NCBI GenBank assembly: GCA_051208045.1 | Contig: JBPJFY010000007.1 | Span: 155,271-219,270, forward strand | DNA from: LZORAL124-50-18 sp051208045 | GTDB lineage: Bacteria > Pseudomonadota > Gammaproteobacteria > Pseudomonadales > Oleiphilaceae | Direction of reading: 5' to 3' | Length of the DNA: 64,000 nucleotides | Shown: in pieces, positions 24,671 to 32,070 of the stretch | How the letters are laid out: every line of letters begins with the position of its first letter | Numbering within the stretch: the first letter of the stretch is position 1 | Notes under the pieces: model-generated | Database searches by the model: none | The model's input: the letters and a program-made list of their open reading frames with translations, nothing else | What the model was told of the DNA's origin: nothing | Made by a program: the position numbers and the translations under genes

Positions 24671-26395
24671 CTAGGCGTGCGCCGTTTCCCCAAGGGGCGC
24701 ATCCGGCGCACCTTTACGCATAGCTTGTACGAGTTTGTAGCCCTGCAGCCCCAGCACGCTGAAGCTGGTGCCTACGCCTGCCAGCATCGCGCCTACTACA
24801 CCACAGCTGACGACATCCTGCCCGGTGAGATACAGGCCGGGAATGGTGGTCTTGGGCTTAAGCCAGTCCTGTTCAAAGCGTGAGGGGTCGTGATCCAGCC
24901 CATACAGCTCCCCACGCTTATAGGCACAGAAGAAGTCGGTAGACAGCGGCGTGGAGGTTTCGTGGTAATCAATTTTTCCGCGAATCTGAGGCAGCTTCTC
25001 ATACAGTACTTCCAGCAGGCGCTCGGTAAAGTAGTCCTTGAGTTGGTCATAGTCTTCCCCGCGCTTACCCCAGGTTTCATCTTTCCATTGTTCAAACCAC
25101 TCGTACGGGCCGGGCGCGACGATTTCGATGGTGGATTTACCCGGGTAGCGCTTGTCCCAGCTGGGATCTTTCGCTGAGGGGAACGAAATATAGACTACAG
25201 GGAATGGCTGTGTTTTGTCGTCGAAAAACTGCGCGATGTTTTTCTCCGGCTGGTAGTCCGGGTAAATCCAGAAGTTGGTTTTGGGCAAGCCCAACTCTTC
25301 TGCTGTGCCCTTCAATCCGATGTACATGCCCAGGTGTGCCATCGATGGCTTTACCTGTTTCAGCTTGTCCAGGTAACCGCTCTTGGCCGCTACTTTGTGC
25401 GGAACCAGGTGTTGGAACGTGTTGAACACACCCGCATTACTGATGATGGTGTCGCTTTTGATTTCCGTACCATCGGCCATTTTTACGCCCACGGCTTTGC
25501 CTTTATCAATGAGGATTTGCTCCACATTGGCGTAAGTGAACACTTCGCCACCAGATTGCTGAATGACGGGAATGATCGTTTCTGCCATGCGTGACGCGCC
25601 GCCGACAGGGTAATACCCGCCATGAATGTAGTGTTTGGCAATCAGCGCATGAATCACAAAGGAAGACTCTTTAGGTGGTAAGCCACAGTCGCCCCATTGG
25701 CCGGTGAGAACCGCGATCAGCTTTTCATTGCTGGTGAGCGAACTGAGCACGTCATAGGTTGTTTTCGTCAGATAATCCGGGAGCAGTTTGCGTTTCAGGA
25801 AGTTGTAGGGTTTGGCGGCGAAATCGGGGAGAAATTTGTCCAGAGAGTTCAAGGGCATGGTGTCAGCGACTTTGCCTAGGAGTTTGACGTAGGTGTCGAT
25901 CGCGGCTTTTTCCTCCGGGAAGTACGCATACAGGCCGTCCAGAAAATTCTGTTTGCCGGCGGTGAGATCATACTGATCTTCCCCGTAGTAGAACCGGTCA
26001 TAATTGGCATCCATAGGAGCCCACTCCAGCGCGCCATCAGAGACAAAATCGAACACCTTGCGTGCCACCGAGCTCTTGTGTCCCACATCACCAATGTAAT
26101 GCACGCCCACATCCCACTCGTAGCCATTACGTGAGTAGCTGTGGGTGTAGCCACCGGCCGTGTAATGTTGCTCCAACACCAGTACTTTTTTGCCAGCTTT
26201 AGACAGGCAGGCCGCCGTGGTGAGCCCGCCAATGCCGGACCCAATGACGATGGCATCATAAGGACCATTCAGCCGGTTGCTACGGTAACGGGTGCCAATA
26301 CGCAACGTGCTGGGTTTGGGAGCGGCTTTTTTCTTAGTTGTTTCTTTCTTCGTTGTTGTTTTCTTAATTGTTGTTTTCTCTGGGGCGGTTGCCAT
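24671..26395 (-). CDS. FAD-dependent oxidoreductase of the carotenoid desaturase/isomerase type
   Basis: A 574-aa flavoprotein. The dinucleotide-binding motif IGSGIGG (51-57) and VLEQHYTAGGYTHS are typical of phytoene desaturases, CrtISO and retinol saturase, and the C-terminal TGQDVVSCGVVGAMLAG matches the FAD motif. No carotenoid genes are nearby, so the substrate is open. The first ~27 residues are an unusual Lys/Thr-rich tract. The gene is divergent from a PadR regulator with a palindromic site between them. Confidence 0.82.
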   Translation of the reverse strand: MATAPEKTTIKKTTTKKETTKKKAAPKPSTLRIGTRYRSNRLNGPYDAIVIGSGIGGLTTAACLSKAGKKVLVLEQHYTAGGYTHSYSRNGYEWDVGVHYIGDVGHKSSVARKVFDFVSDGALEWAPMDANYDRFYYGEDQYDLTAGKQNFLDGLYAYFPEEKAAIDTYVKLLGKVADTMPLNSLDKFLPDFAAKPYNFLKRKLLPDYLTKTTYDVLSSLTSNEKLIAVLTGQWGDCGLPPKESSFVIHALIAKHYIHGGYYPVGGASRMAETIIPVIQQSGGEVFTYANVEQILIDKGKAVGVKMADGTEIKSDTIISNAGVFNTFQHLVPHKVAAKSGYLDKLKQVKPSMAHLGMYIGLKGTAEELGLPKTNFWIYPDYQPEKNIAQFFDDKTQPFPVVYISFPSAKDPSWDKRYPGKSTIEIVAPGPYEWFEQWKDETWGKRGEDYDQLKDYFTERLLEVLYEKLPQIRGKIDYHETSTPLSTDFFCAYKRGELYGLDHDPSRFEQDWLKPKTTIPGLYLTGQDVVSCGVVGAMLAGVGTSFSVLGLQGYKLVQAMRKGAPDAPLGETAHA

Positions 26396-26504
26396 GCATC
26401 ACTCCTGTCTCGGGATATACTGTCCTGACGTGTTTCATTAAAGAGGCTGTACGCACACCGCCCGGCATTGGATTTCTGCTGGATATGTGCGAATTATGAT
26501 CTAT

Positions 26505-26526
26505 AATATGCAAATAATTGCATATT
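26505..26526. promoter_or_regulatory. Palindromic operator between the desaturase-like gene and padR
   Basis: A perfect 9-bp inverted repeat: AATATGCAA (26505-26513), four bases, TTGCATATT (26518-26526). It overlaps a TATAAT at 26502-26507. It is 110 bp from the oxidoreductase start and 46 bp from the padR start. PadR proteins bind dyads with ATGC/GCAT-like half sites, so this is a natural target of the adjacent regulator. Confidence 0.75.
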
Positions 26527-26571
26527 AACAAGCCTTGTTCACAGATATTCCGTGGTAAGTGAGAAACTGTT

Positions 26572-27135
26572 GTGTCGTTAAAGCATGCCATTCTGGCGAT
26601 GTTGGAAATCAAAGAAGGTACTGGCTATGACATTGTCAGCCGGTTTAAGGACAGTATCGGCTGTTTTTGGTCTGCCTCTCATCAGCAGGTCTACAAAGAG
26701 CTGAGTGATTTGAGTCAGAAAGGGTGGCTGGTGTTTGAGGAAGTCACGCAGAAGGGGAAGCCTGCCAAAGTGTATGCCCTCACCGAATCTGGAAGCGCCG
26801 AGTTAAATCGTTGGCTGCATTCACCAACCAAACCTGGGAGCTACAAAGATCCGTTTCTGGTCAAAGTTTATGCCTCACACGGTCAACCGCCGGCGTTTCT
26901 GTTGAACGAACTGCGCCAGAAAATAGAAGAGCATGGTCAAACATTGGCTGCGTATCGTCAGCTGGACCAGTGGCTCAGTCAGCTGCCCGCCCCGAAATAC
27001 CATAAGTTTCGATTGCCGCATGCGACATTAAAGTTCGGCTTGCGGCTGGAGGAAGCCTGGCTGGAGTGGGCTGCGGAACTCAAGCAGATGTTGGAGGCGG
27101 CTCAGTTTTCTGCATCGTCAACCAGTGAAGCATAG
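26572..27135 (+). CDS. PadR-family transcriptional regulator
   Basis: A 187-aa protein with an N-terminal PadR winged helix (LKHAILAMLEIKEGTGYDI, then QVYKELSDLSQKGWL and the wing KPAKVYALTESG) and a helical C-terminal dimerisation part, as in AphA/VirR-type PadR proteins. The start is a GTG. PadR regulators repress genes for small-molecule stress or metabolism; the divergent flavoprotein gene is the likely target. The 3' end overlaps the convergent glycosyltransferase gene by 34 bp. Confidence 0.88.
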   Translation: MSLKHAILAMLEIKEGTGYDIVSRFKDSIGCFWSASHQQVYKELSDLSQKGWLVFEEVTQKGKPAKVYALTESGSAELNRWLHSPTKPGSYKDPFLVKVYASHGQPPAFLLNELRQKIEEHGQTLAAYRQLDQWLSQLPAPKYHKFRLPHATLKFGLRLEEAWLEWAAELKQMLEAAQFSASSTSEA

Positions 27136-28151
27136 CAGGTCAGCGTTCGGTCCACCATGGATTCAATGGTCAGTTGTTCCAGCGCCCAACTGAAATAGGG
27201 CGCTTGTTGGGTTGTTAATGACGCAGGAAAGTCGGCGTGCCCCCGGTGATGATTGATCAGGCTGGCGAGCGCTTCTGCAGAGTCTCGTTCACACAGAAAC
27301 TCCCGGGACAATACCTCATTGGCAATGGGTACGTCCGTGGCCAATACCGGCGTACCCAGCAGCATGGCCTCAGCAAACACATAGGAAAACCCTTCGCGCT
27401 GTGAGGAAATGATCACGCAATCTGCGGCCTGAATGCGGTTGGGCACATCTGCCCGATACCCCAGGAGCGAGACACGCTGGGTTAACCACGGGTCGTCGGC
27501 AATCTGGGCCGCGAGTGCCTCTTCTTCCGGGCCATCGCCGATGATGTCCAGCAGCGCATCAACCTGCTTCCACGCCTCCAGTAACGTATGAAAGCCTTTC
27601 ACGGGCACTAATCTGCCAACCGCCAGAAACTTAGGCACCTCACAGCGCGGGTCAGCGGGTGCGCTGTTGGGTAAACGTTCTTTCAGTCGGTCCAGGTTTA
27701 CGCCGTTATAGACCACCTGCCGGTGTTCATTCGGAATGTCTTCCGCGACCGCGTGGCTGACGCCAATCACCAGATCAAAATGCCGCAGATAGTTTTGCTT
27801 TCGCTTTTGGCCATGGACGGTGGCCACCAGTTTTGCCGGGGAGAGTTTTCGAAGTTTGGCTACAATGGCCGCCGCTTTGCCCGCCTGTGCATGCACAATG
27901 TCGGGTTGATACTTGTGGAGGATGCGGGCGAGCTGCACCAGCGTGACCGGATTATTCCGATTGCGCGTCAGGTCCAGTGGAACAAATTCAACGCCGGGGG
28001 CCACCCGGTCAGCATATTTCGGGTGCGCAACAAGCAATACAGACACGCGGGCAGCCAGCAGATTGACCAGCTCCTCCACATGCTTTTCCAGCCCACCTTC
28101 TTCGTTGCCCGCCATAATGTGCATGACACGCACACGTTGTAAGTCACTCAT
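27102..28151 (-). CDS. Family 4-type glycosyltransferase
   Basis: A 349-aa GT-B protein. The N-terminal motif GGLEKHVEELV and the C-terminal SSQREGFSYVFAEAMLLGTPVLATD (EX7E type) are typical of GT4 enzymes, which transfer sugars from nucleotide donors to lipids or polysaccharides. I start at the ATG at 28151, 7 bp after the syd stop; a longer frame overlaps syd and is less likely. No other surface polysaccharide genes are nearby, so the acceptor is unknown. Confidence 0.85.
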   Translation of the reverse strand: MSDLQRVRVMHIMAGNEEGGLEKHVEELVNLLAARVSVLLVAHPKYADRVAPGVEFVPLDLTRNRNNPVTLVQLARILHKYQPDIVHAQAGKAAAIVAKLRKLSPAKLVATVHGQKRKQNYLRHFDLVIGVSHAVAEDIPNEHRQVVYNGVNLDRLKERLPNSAPADPRCEVPKFLAVGRLVPVKGFHTLLEAWKQVDALLDIIGDGPEEEALAAQIADDPWLTQRVSLLGYRADVPNRIQAADCVIISSQREGFSYVFAEAMLLGTPVLATDVPIANEVLSREFLCERDSAEALASLINHHRGHADFPASLTTQQAPYFSWALEQLTIESMVDRTLTCYASLVDDAEN

Positions 28152-28158
28152 ACTGGCC

Positions 28159-28743
28159 TCAGTCCGCATAGGGGCGCGTGTTGGGCTCAAATTCATCAAG
28201 GAATTGAACCAGGTCATCGGCCAGGATCTGGCTGGGTGCGAATCCCGGCTGCTCCAGCGTCACGGCACCCGAGTCATTGTCTATGGCAATAATGTCATCG
28301 TCGATGCTGCAACCGATAAAGAGCGACCGGGGTTGGCGATTCTTCTGTTTGGCGAAACAATGGCCAAGCAAATTCTCCTTGAGCATCTCCAGGTCTTCTT
28401 CATTCCAGACCTGTATCAGCTTTAGTTCAGTACCCTGCAATCTTCCGCAGATGCCATCCGACCAGTAGGCGGAATAGAACGCCTTGCTGTCTTCGTGAAA
28501 TGTCCAGCCCAACGCAGATTCCATGCCCGAGAAGTCGTGCAGATTGGTTCTTATTACCGGCTGCCAGGCCACTTCGTTGTGCGCCAGACGGCCCCCCGTG
28601 AGGCAGGGTGACAGCCATTCCGGGTCATAGGGCACGCAGGGCAGTTGGGCTTCAGTTTCCTGGAAAAGTGCCAGGTAACGCTTATGAAGCGTGGAGAGGG
28701 CGGTTTGAATTTGGGTAAAACGGCTGTCGGTCATTCCGTCCAT
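28159..28743 (-). CDS. syd: SecY-interacting protein Syd
   Basis: A 194-aa cytoplasmic protein that aligns by eye with E. coli Syd: YDPEWLSPC near the N-terminus, EVAWQPV, then LQGTELKLIQVWNEEDLEMLKENLLGH and SLFIGCSIDDDIIAIDN. Syd binds SecY at the inner membrane and probably checks mis-assembled translocons. The glycosyltransferase gene follows immediately and is probably cotranscribed, without a known functional link. Confidence 0.85.
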   Translation of the reverse strand: MDGMTDSRFTQIQTALSTLHKRYLALFQETEAQLPCVPYDPEWLSPCLTGGRLAHNEVAWQPVIRTNLHDFSGMESALGWTFHEDSKAFYSAYWSDGICGRLQGTELKLIQVWNEEDLEMLKENLLGHCFAKQKNRQPRSLFIGCSIDDDIIAIDNDSGAVTLEQPGFAPSQILADDLVQFLDEFEPNTRPYAD

Positions 28744-28991
28744 CTGTGTTGAATTCGTGGATAGGGCCCCATCAGGGTGCTCAGAGCTTATAGTAAAGCA
28801 GGCTTTGGCGAGAATTAAAACAACCTAAAATCAATAAAATACCTGCAAATTAAAAACTATGTTCTAAACTCATACCAAAAGTGCGCAAAAAAGTTGTGCA
28901 CGCCAGAATAACGACAGCTGCGCATGTGCTTGGGATGAAAATCGGCAAAGAAGCCCGAGTGATCAGAGCATGTTAGCAACGGAGGCGACAA

Positions 28992-31022
28992 GTGAAGGGG
29001 TTTCTCCTACCTGCAATTTTATTAATGAACAGGCTGAAGTACGTGTACAAGTTCAGTCTGATCAGCGTTTTATGGCTGTTACCGATTGGCTGGCTTGGCC
29101 AGGTATTGGTGAGTCAGCTGATGCACTCGATCAACAGCATAGAAAACGAGCTGGATGGTATTGCCGTCTACGAACAAACCAGCGACATGTTGTTAAATGT
29201 GCAGCAGTACCGAGACTATCGGGCCATTGCTAAAGTTCGACAGGTGCCGGAGCTGGAACAAAAATCCCAGGCGGCCAGCCGGCAGGTCTCCGAAATTTTC
29301 ACGGCGCTGGAAGCCCGGGAATTCGGATTTGATAGAAATGGCGCGTTAAAATCACAGTTGGAAGAGGCTTCGGCTGCGTGGAAGAAGTTGTTGGCCGAAG
29401 ATGCGTATCAGGAAAATGTCGATCCCCAGTTCCGCTACTACAACCAGTTTGTCACACGTGTTCGCGCTATGCTGTCCTCGATTGTGCAGGTGTCCGGATT
29501 GGCGCAGGATCCCGCGCGGGAAGTTCAATTGTTGCTGGAGCTTTCCGGCAAAAATATTGTGAATAGCACGGATACTCTGGGTTATGCGCGTAGCTTGGGA
29601 ATCTACGCACTGAATGAAGGGCAGGTCGACTTCGCCACCAGCGATTTGCTGAATGCGATCGTTGATCGATTGACGAATGCGAATACGGCGTTCGCGCCCG
29701 CGATGGAAGTAGCTCTGAATGCGTCGGATGACACGAAAAGCAAATTGACCAGTCTTTCGGAGGAGGTTGGCTCTTCGATTATGCGGGTTCGGTCGACGAT
29801 GGATGAAAACATCATTACCCCCATCTCGCTGGATATGCCCTGGACAAAGTTTGACACCCTGGTCTCCGGAGAAATGGAGCGGTTTTTTGAGCTGAACGGC
29901 TCTTTACTGGGCGTGATTGAGACGGTGCTGACCACCCGCCTGGATGATGAGAAGAACTTTTTGTACACCATAGCCATTGGACAGATCATTCTGTTGCTCA
30001 TCATTATTTATCTTTACATGGCATTTTTCTTCTCTGTGAAAACGACGATCTCCAGTTTTTCTGCCGGTGCCAACAAAGTGGCCGAAGGCGATCTGACCAC
30101 ACGGCTGGACATTTTTACGCAGGATGAAATGGGCGCATTAACCACCGAATTCAACGATATGACGGCGAAAATGCACAAGCTCATACAGGTGGTGAGCAGT
30201 ACGTCTGCGGATGTCGACCACCAGGCGCAACGGGTGAATTCCACTGCGGTGTCGAACAGCTCGGCAGTGCAAAAGCAGATGGAAGAAACCGCGCAGATTT
30301 CCGAAGCCATGAATCAGATGGTACATACTGTTGAGGAAGTGGCAAGTAGCTCCCAACACGCCTCCGATGCGGCTCACCGGGCGGATCAGGAAGCGGATAA
30401 CGGTCGCCAGGTTGTGAAAGAAACGCTGGAAACGATCAATCGTCTGGCGAAAGAGATTGATGAATCGGTGACCATGATTCATCGCGTGAGCGAAGACAGT
30501 CAGAATATCAGTCAGGTACTGGTAGAGATTCGCGCCATTGCCGAACAGACCAACCTACTTGCTTTGAACGCGGCGATTGAAGCAGCGCGTGCCGGGGAAC
30601 AGGGGCGCGGCTTTGCCGTGGTGGCGGATGAAGTGCGCACGTTGTCGCAGCGCACCCAGAAGTCCACTGAGGAAATTGAAACCATGATTGACCGTTTGCA
30701 GAGCGGGGTGGCTCAGGCGGTCACTGCAATGCAGGGCAGTCATCAAGCGACCGCCAGCACGGTGGATCAGTCGAAGAAGGTCTCCCAAGCGCTGGACAAC
30801 ATTGTCACCGCCATTTCAACGATCGTGGATATGAGCCATCAAATTGCTCAGGCGGCGGAAGAGCAAAGTTTGGTGGCCAGGAACATCGATCAAAACGTTA
30901 AACTGATCTCCGACCTGGGCCGGGAAACCGGCGAAAATGCCAAGGATACTCTGGAAGTCAGCAAAGAACTTTCCGGGCTCACCAGTTCGCTGCAATCGGT
31001 GATCGACGCGTTCAAGGTGTGA
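28992..31022 (+). CDS. Methyl-accepting chemotaxis protein
   Basis: A 676-aa chemoreceptor. Membrane helix 1 is at about residues 17-38, a large periplasmic helical sensor region of ~280 residues follows, membrane helix 2 is near 322-348, then HAMP (about 350-400) and the cytoplasmic signalling domain with the hairpin tip EQTNLLALNAAIEAARAGE. The GTG start has GGAGG six bases upstream. The ligand is unknown; the sensor does not look like Cache, PAS or 4HB with confidence. No sigma-28 promoter is obvious upstream. The last 11 bp overlap the convergent reductase gene. Confidence 0.93.
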   Translation: MKGFLLPAILLMNRLKYVYKFSLISVLWLLPIGWLGQVLVSQLMHSINSIENELDGIAVYEQTSDMLLNVQQYRDYRAIAKVRQVPELEQKSQAASRQVSEIFTALEAREFGFDRNGALKSQLEEASAAWKKLLAEDAYQENVDPQFRYYNQFVTRVRAMLSSIVQVSGLAQDPAREVQLLLELSGKNIVNSTDTLGYARSLGIYALNEGQVDFATSDLLNAIVDRLTNANTAFAPAMEVALNASDDTKSKLTSLSEEVGSSIMRVRSTMDENIITPISLDMPWTKFDTLVSGEMERFFELNGSLLGVIETVLTTRLDDEKNFLYTIAIGQIILLLIIIYLYMAFFFSVKTTISSFSAGANKVAEGDLTTRLDIFTQDEMGALTTEFNDMTAKMHKLIQVVSSTSADVDHQAQRVNSTAVSNSSAVQKQMEETAQISEAMNQMVHTVEEVASSSQHASDAAHRADQEADNGRQVVKETLETINRLAKEIDESVTMIHRVSEDSQNISQVLVEIRAIAEQTNLLALNAAIEAARAGEQGRGFAVVADEVRTLSQRTQKSTEEIETMIDRLQSGVAQAVTAMQGSHQATASTVDQSKKVSQALDNIVTAISTIVDMSHQIAQAAEEQSLVARNIDQNVKLISDLGRETGENAKDTLEVSKELSGLTSSLQSVIDAFKV

Positions 31023-32055
31023 GCGCGTTTCCCTTCACGGCTTGTGTCAGCTCATCGCAGCGGGGTGTCGCAATGTCGTGTTGTGCCGCATAGCGACAGA
31101 CAAAGCCGTTCATGTCGTCAATTTCTGTTCTTTTCCCTTTGCGCTGATCCTGAAGCATCGAGCTGATGTTCGTTGCCGTTTTCGTGGCGACCGCCCGTAT
31201 CGAAGCCTCAATGGCCCTGGCGTCAAACGGCTTTTCCCATAAGGTCTTTGGGAGACCGTGTTCGCGAAAATAATGCGTGCTCACGGCACTGAGTTCTTCC
31301 GCCAGTGCGTGAATTCGTGTTTCAAAATAGGGGCTGGAGAGAATGTCGCCGTTTGGGCAATTCAGAATGGCGGTAAACGGATTGATGCCGCAGTTAATAA
31401 CGAGCTTCTGCCACAGGCGGACTTCGATGTGTGATTCCGCCTGCACGACCATGCTTGCACGACCGAACAGGTCGGCGAATTCGGTTGCCCGGTTGTTCCT
31501 GTCAGACGCCTCATTCACCGGGCCAATCCAGGAAGTACCTTTGCCTGCGTACACCAGACTGTCGTGCGCGGGGCGATTGGCACCTTCGGTGGTGCTCATG
31601 GCATACAGGTGAATGTCTGGCCGAGTGTGGGCTAACAGCTCTGCAATGTCTTCATGAAATCCCATCCCGTTTTGCAGCAGGATCAGTGTGCCGTTTGCCG
31701 ACAGATAGGGAAGTATCGTGCGTGCGGCGTTCTCCGCATCAAAACTTTTTGTACAGATCAATACGGTGTTAAACCGCGTCGATTCGTCCGTCAGCGCAGT
31801 CAAGCTGTGGGTGGTGTAATAGGGGAGCGCGTAGACTGGTGATTGCGGCTGGGCAGAGTTAAGGTCTGCCGGAAACTGTACCTTGATCGTTAACGTGGAC
31901 GGATACGTCTTGATGTTTTCAGCAAGGGGAGAGCGCCCGATCAGCGAGACCGGGTAGCACTCACTCAGCTGGGTGGCCCAGAGCAGCCCGAGCGACCCGG
32001 CACCAAGGATGGTAAAACCGGGTCCAGCATGCCGGGTGGCGGCTGTGGCGCTCAA
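31012..32055 (-). CDS. Ketopantoate reductase family protein (copy 2)
   Basis: A 347-aa member of the PanE/ApbA family. N-terminal GAGSLGLLWATQ, catalytic Lys in RLWQKLVINCGINP, and RKGKRTEIDDMNG in the C-terminal domain. It follows valS by 15 bp in the same direction, so it is probably the last gene of the pepA-holC-valS transcript. Sequence similarity to copy 1 at 18996 is only moderate; one of the two may be the true pantoate enzyme. Confidence 0.82.
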   Translation of the reverse strand: MSATAATRHAGPGFTILGAGSLGLLWATQLSECYPVSLIGRSPLAENIKTYPSTLTIKVQFPADLNSAQPQSPVYALPYYTTHSLTALTDESTRFNTVLICTKSFDAENAARTILPYLSANGTLILLQNGMGFHEDIAELLAHTRPDIHLYAMSTTEGANRPAHDSLVYAGKGTSWIGPVNEASDRNNRATEFADLFGRASMVVQAESHIEVRLWQKLVINCGINPFTAILNCPNGDILSSPYFETRIHALAEELSAVSTHYFREHGLPKTLWEKPFDARAIEASIRAVATKTATNISSMLQDQRKGKRTEIDDMNGFVCRYAAQHDIATPRCDELTQAVKGNALTP

Positions 32056-32070
32056 GCGACACCTCCGGCG

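Noticed and set aside
28744..28991. Sigma-28 or sigma-54 promoter upstream of the chemoreceptor gene
   Set aside because: Only weak partial matches with wrong spacing or missing conserved bases were found.
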